A stretch of DNA of 64,000 nt, taken from contig JAIVFJ010000008.1 of the NCBI GenBank assembly GCA_025765615.1, positions 558,001-622,000 on the forward strand, given 5' to 3'. Below the pieces are notes generated by a model. That model was not told the origin of the DNA and made no database searches. It saw nothing but the letters and a program-made list of their open reading frames with translations. Origin of the DNA: Zopfochytrium polystomum. Lineage: Eukaryota; Chytridiomycota; Chytridiomycetes; Chytridiales; Chytridiaceae. This document shows, piece after piece, positions 10,201-18,294 of this stretch. The first letter of the stretch is position 1. Every line of letters begins with the position of its first letter. Made by a program: the position numbers and the translations under genes.

Positions 10201-10935
10201 GAACTGTGGTACTTGAATCTTTGACTGTGGGTTCTGTGAACAAGAGTCATGGCCATGACTGTGAGCTCTATGAGCTCTACTTGAATCTTGACTGTGAACT
10301 GTGAACTGTGGAACTGGAGTCTTGGCTGGCTGTGAATCTTGAATCAAGGGCTTGAGAGCATGAGACTTGGGGGCTTGACTTGAGTTTTGGGTGACTGTTC
10401 CAATTGGTGGAGGTTGGACTTGACCAGTGACCCAATCAATGGCAGGGTTCTGGGCTTGCAGCCATGGTAATCCCAGGATGACAGAGAATGTGGGTGAGCC
10501 AAGATCCAATACTTCCAGATTGACCATGGATGGTGGAAAGTCTTGGATGTGGAGGTTTAGCTTGGTTTCATGGCTGATTTCCTTGAACAGAGCATGATTG
10601 GCAAAGTGGACCTTGAGGGGTGTGGATTTCTTGATCGTAGGAATGGCACAAGACTTGGCAAGGGTGGCATCAATGATGTTGCAGGATGATCCAGAGTCTA
10701 TAAGGGCCTTGGTTGTGATGGTTGACTTGGGTGAGAGTTGAATCTTGACATCCATGGTGAGTTGGTGGGGCTTGGAATCTGAGGTGTTTGTGGTGCTGGT
10801 GGTGGTGATGAAACAGGGGCAGCTTGGAGGAGGGTCCAGGGAATTGCCCCTCAGTGAGCCTGGACCTGGGAGTTTGGGTGCTTCTTCCTTGGGCAGTCCT
10901 TGACAGCATGCTCCTTGGAGCCACAGTAAAAACAC
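7216..10935 (-). CDS. pol: Pol polyprotein: protease, RT, RNase H, integrase, chromodomain
   Basis: Open frame of 1,239 codons, made by -1 frameshifting from Gag, so the apparent start is not a real initiation site; true Pol begins after the CCCAAAC site at 10872-10878. Visible in order: retropepsin DSG (LIDSGSSCNIID, about residue 80); reverse transcriptase with YLDDILVFS (about 490); RNase H with TDASDYALGAVLSQ (about 638); integrase HHCC zinc domain (TAGHPGEHKT, CETC; about 820-860); catalytic D (ISMDFIVKL), D (ISDRGPQF) and E within TDGQTERTNQ; and a C-terminal chromodomain (LKFLVKWKGYSDADNTWEP, about 1,172-1,212). All catalytic residues I can check are present. In chromoviruses the chromodomain directs integration to marked chromatin. 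Confidence 0.95.
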   Translation of the reverse strand: MFLLWLQGACCQGLPKEEAPKLPGPGSLRGNSLDPPPSCPCFITTTSTTNTSDSKPHQLTMDVKIQLSPKSTITTKALIDSGSSCNIIDATLAKSCAIPTIKKSTPLKVHFANHALFKEISHETKLNLHIQDFPPSMVNLEVLDLGSPTFSVILGLPWLQAQNPAIDWVTGQVQPPPIGTVTQNSSQAPKSHALKPLIQDSQPAKTPVPQFTVHSQDSSRAHRAHSHGHDSCSQNPQSKIQVPQFTVHIQDSSSTAHSLCQEQNSQSKIQESQFPVKNSSPTAEEHRNLDPSDLLLASKLPKEYLPYADVFSKTKADLLPAQRPYDCEIPLKDETCSPPFKPLYHLSPPEAKALQEYIEEMLNKGFIQPSKSPAGAPIFFVKKKDGGLRPCVDYRDLNEMTVKNRYPLPLISELLDKLSHARIFSKIDLRGAYNLVRIKPQDQWKTAFRCKYGHFEYLVMPFGLTNAPAIFQGMMNDIFRDILDLFVIVYLDDILVFSSDTASHMGHVKTVLERLRQHHLYAKLEKCEFHKTSIEFLGFIVSDKGISMAPDKIQTILEWKAPNSIKDVQSFLGFCNFYRTFIANYSAIAKPLTDLTKKTTKFEWTPAAEQAWLALKTATTSAPLLKHVDPLLPFTLETDASDYALGAVLSQPSSQEPSAPLHPVAYYSRKLNSAECNYTVHDKELLAIVEAFKFWRHYLAGSKGISVYSDHKNLTFFRARRLLKQRHARWAELLSEYDFKLCYSPGHLNTVADALSRRTDLAPEGGDGFTPPSKTHLSLLPDSVWAHAISKDPKPHKIQISQEEEKLEILKTRHDAATAGHPGEHKTYELVSRDFYWPGMRKYIKNYVSSCETCQRNKSSRHKPYGLLEPLPIAISPWSSISMDFIVKLPPSHGFDSILVVICRRTKLAHFIPCTENIDAQGTADLFLQHIFRLHGLPQSIISDRGPQFRSQFWKALTAALGIKSQLSTAYHPQTDGQTERTNQTLEQYLRCYVSYQQDDWPTLLPLAEFALNNSLHSSTQLSPFFATYGFNPRGDLLGQETLSNVQAPAVASHLHKLKIISTFLDSTLKQAQEDASRFANTHRMDHDLAVGQQVWLLRKNLQTKRPSPKLDNLKLGPFKILEQINPVTFKLDLPASMKIHPVFHVSLLEKFVANSIPGRVVPPPPPVEVEGEEEFEVEQILDAKWFGRTLKFLVKWKGYSDADNTWEPESNLTHCQDLLLKFKTRYPTKLQKRPKRGR
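7219..7230 (-). other. Polypurine tract
   Basis: In element sense AAAAGGGGGAGA lies 3 nt from the 3' LTR, where plus-strand DNA synthesis would be primed. It also encodes the last Pol residues (KRGR), and the Pol stop TGA (7216-7218) abuts the LTR directly. Confidence 0.85.
10815..10878 (-). promoter_or_regulatory. Programmed -1 frameshift signal with predicted pseudoknot
   Basis: In element sense the Gag frame reads CAC CCA AAC, giving the heptamer C CCA AAC (10878-10872), a perfect X XXY YYZ slippery site. After a 5-nt spacer comes GGTCCAGG (10866-10859), which pairs perfectly with CCTGGACC (10840-10833). The loop holds AGGGGCA (10851-10845), which pairs with TGCCCCT (10821-10815). This makes an H-type pseudoknot of 8 + 7 bp. 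The Gag stop (10851-10853) lies within the structure, and the downstream frame is Pol. Confidence 0.85.
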
Positions 10936-11774
10936 AGTCCCTGCTGGGCCCTCCTTGTTTTCTCCTCTTGGCTCAGAGGACCCTTAGGAAGTGTCTCAAC
11001 TGCATCCACTTGCATGGGTTCAGGAACTGTAAGAGCTTGAGGAACTGGGGTAGGTCTTGATGTAGTTCCTACTTGTCTTTGCTTCAGCCTCTTGGAGTAG
11101 AGTCTGTTGTCAATCTTGATGGCAAGGAGAATGTACTCTTCCAAGGTCTCAGGGATGTGCAGAGACTGGGAGAGCATGTCTTGGATAGACTCATGGAGAC
11201 CATCATGGTACAGCTCCATCAGAGCTGCATCATTGTATCCAGAGTCTCTGGCTAGTTGCTTGAATTGGTTGGTGTAGGCCACACAAGATTGCTTTCCTTG
11301 CTTGATATGCTTGAGCTTGGATCTTGCTGTCCAAGATGCGTAGGGGTCACCAAAGGTAGCTTCCAGCCCCTCCCAGAGCTCTTGCAGGGTGGTGGGTGTG
11401 CTTGGGAGAGATCTGTACCATGATTGAGCTTGACCAGACAGGAGGGTGCTTGTGAAAAGAACCTTGACTTGCTCACTGGGAAATCTTGAAGGTTGGAGAA
11501 GGATGACATTCTCCACAGTGGCCATGAAGTTCCTAAGGTCTTTGGCCAGCCCAGTGAACTTGTCAGGGCTGGGAACCTTGGGCTCTCTTGCTTGGTTGGC
11601 TTGAGGCAGGGGAAGAGCTTGATGTTCTTGTTGGTGAAGTTGTTGTTGAAGCTGGTGCTGCTGGTGAAGGACTTGTTCTTGAAGTTGGTGTGTCTGTCTT
11701 GAAAGGGCTTGTAATTGGTCCATCAAGGCTTGGAAGGCTGTTGCATCAGGGAAGGTGTTGTTTGGGTCAGACAT
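10851..11774 (-). CDS. gag: Gag polyprotein
   Basis: 307 codons from ATG at 11774, 40 nt downstream of the 5' LTR in element sense. It is the structural capsid protein of the particle. The N-terminus has a Gln/Leu/His-rich coiled-coil-like stretch (LMDQLQALSRQ onward). The centre has a gypsy-type capsid domain (FMATVENVILLQPSRFPSEQ; VLFTSTLLSGQAQSWY). A single CCHC zinc knuckle (CFYCGSKEHAVKDC, about 283-296) lies near the end. It terminates at TGA 10851-10853, overlapping Pol by 85 nt in the -1 frame. Confidence 0.93.
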   Translation of the reverse strand: MSDPNNTFPDATAFQALMDQLQALSRQTHQLQEQVLHQQHQLQQQLHQQEHQALPLPQANQAREPKVPSPDKFTGLAKDLRNFMATVENVILLQPSRFPSEQVKVLFTSTLLSGQAQSWYRSLPSTPTTLQELWEGLEATFGDPYASWTARSKLKHIKQGKQSCVAYTNQFKQLARDSGYNDAALMELYHDGLHESIQDMLSQSLHIPETLEEYILLAIKIDNRLYSKRLKQRQVGTTSRPTPVPQALTVPEPMQVDAVETLPKGPLSQEEKTRRAQQGLCFYCGSKEHAVKDCPRKKHPNSQVQAH

Positions 11775-11801
11775 GATGGCAGAGAGTAGTGGGAGAGGGT
11801 G

Positions 11802-11812
11802 AAGTGAATTAT
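11802..11812 (-). other. Self-priming primer-binding site
   Basis: In element sense ATAATTCACTT begins 2 nt after the 5' LTR. It is exactly complementary over 11 nt to AAGTGAATTAT at the predicted transcript 5' end (11895-11885), and the flanking bases do not match. It does not resemble an initiator-Met tRNA site. Tf1 and sushi elements prime with the first 11 nt of their own RNA; this fits that mechanism. Confidence 0.75.
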
Positions 11813-11814
11813 GA

Positions 11815-12177
11815 TGTCAGGAACAGGGCAGGACAGGACAAGGCAGACAAGGAACTGAGAGGAGTGATGATTGTATTGGAAACAATAATTCACTTGAGGG
11901 ATGGGACAGGTCCCCCATCCCCCTTTTATACCTTTTGAGAGTCTTCCTTGTCAAGACTCAAAGAAAGTTCCAGAAAGAGCAATTAGTAATACAATGATAC
12001 CAATGATACCAATGACAACAAGACAAGTCAGGAAAGCAAAGAAGGTTCCAGAAGGTTCCACAAGGTTCCATGAAGGAATGTTCTAGAAGGTTCCAGAAGG
12101 TTCCAGAAGGTTCCACAAGGTTCCATGAAGGAATGTTCTAGAAGGTTCCAGAGGTTTCCAGAGGGTGATTCATAACA
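11815..12177 (-). repeat. 5' LTR of the gypsy element
   Basis: 363 bp, identical by eye to 6853-7215, with the same HSE array (seven-unit run at 12081-12113), TATA box and R start. In element sense this copy drives transcription of gag and pol. Confidence 0.95.
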
Positions 12178-12639
12178 CAAGGTGCAGGTGGTTCAAGTGG
12201 TGTTTTGGAGACAGAACTGGATGGGGCCCAGCAATAACAGATTTAACAAGCAGCTACTTAAGAGTGAACGTGGCCCTAAGACTACCTTTTCTATTTATGC
12301 TAGCCCTGCATTTGATCGCATCCTGGTTGCATTTCAGTCCGTCATGTGGTTTTTTTTATTTTTTATTTTTTTTTTATTGTTCCAGCCCCAGAGGGTTGGC
12401 GGGAAGAGAAAGAGCCATCAACAGTGAACTGTAATGGACTACATCCAGGTATCACCTCAGCAAACCCACCCCATGCACTACAGACTTAAAGGGTTGTCAG
12501 GCGTCTCCACCGCACATAAAGCCCACAATGATCAAAGGAGAAGAGTAAAACACAGAATCAAGAAAATAGAGAAGTGAGTCTGAAGGAGGTCAGTGTAAGA
12601 GAGGGGAACAGCTGTGGAAAGTCAGAGAGTTGGGATAAG

Positions 12640-13245
12640 TCAGATTAGGCTATGGCCCATGTCAAGACGGTGAAAGGCAAGAGTGGGCTCAGTGAATGTC
12701 AGTGGCTCAGCAGGTGATGGGTGACGAGTGGCTCTTGCTTGTTGGCATGAGGGAAGTTGTATTGCGTGGTGAAGCCAGATAATGCCTGCAACAAGTTTTA
12801 TGTGGCTGAGGTAGTGCTCAATCCATCTGGAAGAAGCCTTGGTGCGCAAAAGCCAAATGCCTGGGCAAGTGCCAGTGGAGTGCTGGCGACTGCACCTGGT
12901 GCAGTGAGGTTGAGAGGGTTGTGAAGAGCAGTTACGAGTTCTGTGGGATGATGGAGTGGGAGGGAGGGAAGAGTTGATGATTGGAGAAGACGGTGGGTGA
13001 GAGGCCTGGAAATTTGGTGGGGGGATCTGCAGGGCAGCTGCAGGGCATTGCCAGACATGCTCTGTGGTTTCCAGAGCGTGGTGGCATCGATGACAGAGCC
13101 CATCAGGGTAGACTTGAGTGTCATTGGTGTGGAACTTTTTGGGTGGGCAAAGTGTTGCTGAGGATTTGAAGTCAATATTTGCAACGAGCAGAGCCAGGGA
13201 GGGTGCCAAAGAGGGAAGAGGGTTTAATTCCAGAGTGGAGAACAA
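12640..13245 (-). pseudogene. LINE C-terminal zinc-finger region
   Basis: Minus-strand frame containing LCHRCHHALETTEHVWQCP near 13100, the CxxC-H-C finger found after the RT/RNase H of many LINEs. It is preceded by LELNPLPSLAPSLALLV-type sequence and followed by poorly conserved tail. It is out of frame with upstream RNase H pieces. Confidence 0.6.
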
Positions 13246-13357
13246 GAAACGTGGCTTCCCAATGAACTAGGACAAGGTTGTGGGTGATGTGGGCAAAGGA
13301 TGAGGTGTTCAGAAGTGCAAAATGGTGAGGGAGACCTGTGAGGAGTCGCAGTTGTCG

Positions 13358-14422
13358 TCAAAGTTGACCCAAGACCAGGGTATTTGAAATGAAGGCGGTG
13401 GCTGGGAGGATCTGTTGTGGGAGGATTGGTAACGAGGTTGGGTCAGAAGTTGAGGGTACAGATGATGCCAGCTTGTCTGCTTGTTTGTTGCCAGCATCGC
13501 CATTGTGTCCACGAAACTTGTGAAGGGTGGCTAATCCAAGACTGTAGAGTGGCTGCAATGCATGCCCAAAGGGTGGGGTGGGAAGTGGTGTGCAAAAGAT
13601 GATGGAGGGAATCAGAGAGAGGAGGTGTGTTGAGCTCACTGTGCGGATGGGGACTAAAGGAGTTTGAGGGAAAGAGTTTCTCAAAGGTGTGAACCACTCC
13701 ATGATTGTCAAGTCGAAAAGTGATGGCAGGGAAAGCTTTGCAGTGATGGTGAGGGCAGCAAGGAGAGCAGCAATTTCAGCAGTTGTGGAAGAGGCAGTGA
13801 GTGGAGGGAGGGCAAAAGAAAATTCAAAGTTAAGCTCAAGGCAAACAACAGAGCCAGCCATGAAGCCGACAATCGATCACCACCGCCGAGAGGCGGCTTT
13901 GACATCCACACAACACAATCGATCATCACCGCCGGCAAGGCGGTTTTATCACTCACTATCAATCACCATCACCGTTCAGTGGCATCCTACAAGGCACACC
14001 AGTCATCAGTCCCCTTGTCGCACGCCACTGAACGTCACTGCGGCCCATTCATCACACGTATCAACCCATGCACCGGTCACACCATCACTCCGAAGGGAGC
14101 CATCAGTGTCAAAGGTCAAGGATGGGTAGGAATGAGCAAGGTCAGCAGGGAGGAGGGGCACATCCATTGGTTGAAAGCAGGGATTCGTGAAGGGAGCTGG
14201 ATTGAAAGTGGAGTGGCAGGAGGTGAGGAGTGGGAAAGGTGTGGGTGTGAAAACGGTGGTTGGGGAAGGCCAGTTTACAAAGAAGATGGACTGGGAGGGA
14301 CGAGTTGGGGGGTTTGGGAGTGTGTGAGTCCAGTTAACAATGCAGAAGAATTCCACTTGTGGTGGGGTCATCAGACGGAAAAAACTGCCACAAGCAAGGA
14401 GGGGATGGTGAAGGGGATCCAA
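13358..14422 (-). pseudogene. LINE RNase H domain, split
   Basis: Two minus-strand pieces. The first (14422-14006) holds LTFDTDGSLRSDGVTGAW, the first catalytic Asp strand of RNase H. The second (13861-13358) holds STTAEIAALLAAL (the Glu helix) and HNGDAGNKQADKLA (the last HxGxxGN...AD motif). Between them at about 13862-13960 lie two 46-bp hairpin-bearing repeats and a frame change, so the enzyme is broken. Confidence 0.7.
13869..13950. repeat. Two tandem 46-bp hairpin units inside the LINE
   Basis: Copies begin at 13869 and 13915 with ACAATCGATCAYCACCGCC, each followed by a short loop and GGCGG, so each copy can fold a CCGCC/GGCGG stem. They sit exactly where the RNase H frame breaks. Confidence 0.6.
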
Positions 14423-14530
14423 AGAAGATGGGTAAAAGGGATTGTAAAGAGGACCATCAGGAGGGCTGTGGTAAAAGACTGGAGAGCCAAAGGTGGGAGC
14501 AGCAAAAATAAAGGTCTAAATGATGTGGTA

Positions 14531-14600
14531 CACTTCACAGAGTTTGCCAGGGAGAGGGCTGTCTTTGTAGGAGGGACTGGTGAGGTGGAGGTCAAAAATT
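14531..14600 (-). repeat. LINE segment with a second copy at 48186-48250
   Basis: About 65 bp beginning CACTTCACAGAGTTTG is clearly related (roughly 90 percent by eye) to 48186-48250. Both encode a PPTKTAL...NSVKCT peptide on the minus strand, so a related LINE fragment sits in the second repeat island. Confidence 0.6.
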
Positions 14601-14604
14601 GTTA

Positions 14605-15866
14605 AAAAAAGAAGACTGAGTGTGAATGGAGAGTGGGAAGGACTTTGAGAAAAATATGCCAAGGAACTAATGAGTTGATGGAGTGAGCGTGAACAGAAAA
14701 AAGGGGTGGACCACCGTATGATTTGATCACGCTCGCTCATGCTTGGGAGGAAAGTGTGTGCAGGAGAATAGAAATTTGAAAGGCAGTGATTTCCCTGATT
14801 TGGTGGCAGATTCTGAGACCTCTTGAGCAGATAATATGAGTGTGGAACTCTTCATTAAGCCTTAAACAAATTCAGTATGATGCTTTGAGGTCGAGATATC
14901 AGTGTGAATAGGTGGTGTGTGTAACGAGTTGGTGTTGAGAAAAACAGACTTGTCACGTTTGTGGAGCGAAATTGAGTGACTAGATTGGCAAAAATGCAGA
15001 TGCAGCTTGCAACTCAATATCCCACGAGGCCAAGGACGAATTTGGAGAATCACTGAGTTGCCCCACGTAGATCAGCAGTTGCTGAGTGCAGAGAAATTGG
15101 TTTTAAGCGATTTGGTTGGGTTTTGGCTGAGTTGTGAATGTGGGAAGTTGCAGGCAACGAATTTCGACGGATTTGGGTGAAATTTGGTGCTATTTGAGAA
15201 CTGAATTCGTTCAAAACGCGGACAGTTACTATGCAGCAAGGAAGAGGTCGAGGATTGCGCCGTTTGGTGAGTAGATACAACAAAAGGAGTACTTTCAAAT
15301 GGTGGTAAGCGATTCCTAAAGCAATTGAAAGAAGTTGCAAACGTAAACACTCAAAATTCGACGTTATCAGGTGGCTGATGTTGTGGATGAGTGCTGTTAC
15401 ACGCTCTGCGACGCTGCTGCAGCGAAAAACGATTGTCAAAACGTCTTCCCCAGTGTTAAAAGTGGTGTAGATGTGGTGGAATGGTGGGGGTACAAAAACT
15501 GAGCAAGTTGGTAGTGTGATGGCAAGTGGCACTGCCTCTGTTTGCTCTTTCTGTGCGCTTTTCAAGTGTGTTGCTGTGTTCTGCACGTTGTTTATACTCC
15601 AGATGATTGGGATGGGTCACAATTTTGTATGAAAGAATCGGCAGCTGCTGTTTGTGGATGGTGGTGAACTACTCTGGTGGACTACTCTCTTGTGATGGTG
15701 AAGCTGAGATGGACTGTTGTACAATGTATGCTGTTTGGCTTTATACAAAATTGTGACAAAGACCAGGTGACAAAAAATGCACCAAATCCTCATCACAGTT
15801 GGTGTTCCCATGCACCACAGTGTGAGGTGTTGCTCCTGCACACTGCTTACTGCAAAAACCCAAAAT
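14605..15866. other. Unassigned stretch between LINE RT and RNase H
   Basis: This interval should hold the RT thumb and linker. I see no recognisable protein, and the RT frame ends at a stop at 15867. Part of it may be inserted sequence, including the 142-bp inverted-repeat unit at 15616-15757. Confidence 0.4.
15616..15757. repeat. 142-bp unit bounded by 15-bp perfect inverted repeats
   Basis: GTCACAATTTTGTAT at 15616-15630 is mirrored by ATACAAAATTGTGAC at 15743-15757. No target duplication is apparent, so it may be a MITE that lost its flanks or a hairpin within the LINE. Confidence 0.55.
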
Positions 15867-16862
15867 CTAACAGGTGTTGACGGCGGAGATGAAGATTTTC
15901 TTGGTGTTAGACTCAATGTCGTTATGTGACTGGTACTCAAAGAGGAGGTTAGCCTGAAGCTGCAGATCCTCCAAGGTGCTGGAGAGGGTGTTGGTGTTGT
16001 CAACAAGGGCAAAGCCAGTAACAGAAACAGGGGGTGGGGGGTTGAAGAATTGGACAGGAAAGTTACAAGGGGTGGGAACTGAGAAAACAAAACTGGTGGT
16101 ACACTGATCAAGAACACAAAGAACAGGGTCCCAAAAGATACGCCAATCAAGGGGCCCCTCAAGGGAGCCTTGCTGAATCATAGTGCCAATGGGGAAAGAA
16201 GGGGATGGGCCAAAAGCTGTGATGACAGAGGAACGAAAATGACATTGGGAATTGACACACATGCAAACATAAGAAGAGGGAAGGTGAATACGTTCCCAGG
16301 AGGCAATGAGGCCAGCAACAGTGGCGCTGTCAAAAGCTTTCTTAATGTCGTTGAGGAGAAGGTATAAGGGCTGTTTAGTGGAATGGGCAAGGTCAAGGGC
16401 GTAGCATACAGGGTGGAGAGGTGGGTCAGGAGAGGAGCCAGGGAGGGCAGAGAAGTTGCAACCAAGGAGTACATTGTGAGAAGAGAGGATGGAAGAGATA
16501 CGAGAAAGGCAGATGGATTGAACAACTTTGGCAGCAATTTCGCAGAGGCTGATAGGACGGAGGTTAGTGATGTCACCACTCCACGCAGCTTTCTTGGGTA
16601 TGGGGAAGATGGAGGAAGATGCCCAAGAGTCTGGGATGTCAAGGAAGAGAAAAGAGCAAATGATGAATGCGAGAGCATCAGGACCAGCTGCGAGGAGAAG
16701 CTCTCTGGAGATTTGGGAGGGCCTGGGGCTTTGTTTGAGGCAAGAGATGTGAGAGCGGTTTTGATGTCGTTGGCAGAAGGGGGCAGCATAACCTTGGAGA
16801 AAAGATCTGGGGGGATGTGGGGAAGGGGTTGCATCTCAGAGTGAAATGGAGAGGATGGCGGG
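15867..16862 (-). pseudogene. LINE reverse transcriptase, active site lost
   Basis: Minus-strand RT motifs in order: SNKAPGP (in a neighbouring frame near 16710), NLRPISLCEIAAKVVQ, LLLNDIKKAFDSATVAGL with the first catalytic Asp, and IQQGSLEGPLDWRIFWDPVL. The position of the YADD/FADD motif reads GFALVDNTNTLSS, so the paired Asp residues are gone. EDLQLQANLLFEYQSHNDIESNTKK then matches the usual following helix. The copy cannot be catalytically active. Confidence 0.72.
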
Positions 16863-17745
16863 AAGGGAGTGAGGGTACGAGGGCGAAACCAGTGTTCAAC
16901 CTGTTGTTGTCAGATACCAGGGACAAGGTCAGGATCGTGGGTGATTGAGGGACTGCAGTAGTATAGCGAATGTGGTCGATGCTAGAGTTGCTGCGTGTGC
17001 GGTTGAGGATGTTGTTGAGGACAGTCTTTATCTTGCCAGAAGAGAAAAGGTCATGTCTATGTGTGAGAGCTGTGGCAATGTCCTCCATTTTGTGCTTTTC
17101 TGCTGCCTGGCATTGGGCACGGTAGATGGCCTGGTGATGGCGGTTGAGGGCGGGGAGTAAAACATTACAATAGTCAGTTGTGTCAAAGAAGCGGGCTTTG
17201 TGCTGAGAATGGATGTGGGACAAGAAGGAGTAGGACTGATCTGCGCCCCACTCAGATGGGGTCAAAGGAATGGAAGGGAAGATGTTAGCCAGATCATGCG
17301 CAGAGTCTTTGGCAAGTGCCCACAGTTTCTCTACTTTCCAACGTGCAACTAGAAATGGTTTGGCGTGGCAATCTATCTTTGGCGCTGCTGAGGAAGTTCC
17401 CTTGTGAGGAAGGAACTTTTTGCCAAGCCGAAGCAGCAACTCGTGAAATGATGTGGAGAGTGTGTCAAGGTGGCTGAGGAGGAGTGAAGCACGTTCTGGG
17501 GAGGGGTATTGAAAAGGTAGGGATCGAGAACAAAGGAACTCAAGCTTGGAGGGGAGAAGAATGCTGTCCAAGGCTGCAAGGGCTGCTGAGAGGGGGGCAA
17601 GCTCAACTGAGACGGCTGATGTGTAATTGTCAAGTTGCTCTTCTGAAGCTTCCATGGGTTTGATGACCTGCCGGCGCAGTGGGGAGAAGGGAAAAGTGTG
17701 GAAGGGGAGGAAGCAAGAATTATGTTGAAGGGGAGGTGGTCTCAA
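16678..17745 (-). pseudogene. LINE ORF2 linker between endonuclease and RT
   Basis: A 355-codon minus-strand frame with the helical, Leu/Ala-rich composition usual between the endonuclease and RT of LINEs (SAALAALDSILLPSKLEFL, FLVARWKVEKLWALAKDS). It overlaps the RT frame at its end in a different register, indicating at least one frameshift. Confidence 0.5.
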
Positions 17746-18166
17746 GTGTCAGTGAGATGGGGCTCTTCAAGTGGAGAAGAAATGTTAGCTTCAGTGACGT
17801 AGTCAAGAGCAGGTGGTGAGAGCCAAATGCTGTCCAAACGAGAGGAGTAGGAGCCAGCAGTGTGTGTGTAAGAGGGTAAGTCTGGGTGCAGGTGTCGAAA
17901 GGAATCAACAAAGCCTTGCAGGGAGAGGGGGTGGAGGATATGAAGAAACCTTTGTAATTCCTAGTGATGTGACGAATGGAGTGGGTGGCCTCTGTGTCAG
18001 AGCAGCCAGTTTCTTGAATGGCAAGGATGGTGGTTTTGGTGTGATCGAGCCAGTGGAAGATAGATGCAGCCTTGGTGGGGAAGGCACGATGGAAGTTCCA
18101 AGTCGCAAAGCGAGGGAGGGGTGGTGGTGTTGGGGGTGGTGTGCTAGACACTGGGCTAGTTGACAT
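17720..18166 (-). pseudogene. LINE AP-endonuclease domain, truncated
   Basis: Begins MSTSPVSS; RFATWNFHRAFPTKAASI matches the first strand of APE-type endonucleases (TWN), and TTILAIQETGCSD carries the catalytic Glu (QET). The later GDFN and SDH motifs are absent, so the central and C-terminal half has been deleted before the next frame begins. Confidence 0.6.
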
Positions 18167-18209
18167 AGTTGACTAAGGGGTGCAGGAAGTCCTGCTAATA
18201 ATGTCTCAG

Positions 18210-18232
18210 TTTTTTTTTTTTTTTTTTTTTTG
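18210..18232. repeat. Poly(T) run (poly(A) on the LINE strand)
   Basis: About 22 T residues between the ORF1-like and endonuclease reading frames. It could be an internal A-rich spacer or the tail of a separate element. Confidence 0.6.
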
Positions 18233-18294
18233 GAGAAATAAGAGTGATATCAATAGCAAAGGGGCTTTCACAAAAGAATGAATAAGAATGTTTG

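Larger units (their letters stand above)
6848..12182 (-). mobile_element. Intact Ty3/gypsy chromovirus (Tf1/sushi-like LTR retrotransposon)
   Basis: A complete LTR retrotransposon in minus orientation. The element proper is 6853-12177 (5,325 bp), flanked by a perfect 5-bp target duplication CAAGG at 6848-6852 and 12178-12182. It has two 363-bp LTRs beginning TG and ending CA in plus-strand reading, which look identical by eye, an open Gag (307 codons) and an open Pol (1,239 codons) in the -1 frame, a polypurine tract and a self-complementary primer-binding site. The domain order protease, RT, RNase H, integrase, chromodomain places it among chromoviruses of the Metaviridae. Identical LTRs and open frames indicate a recent insertion, possibly still competent. 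It lies inside older repeats, about 170 bp from the poly(A) end of the LINE. Confidence 0.95.
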
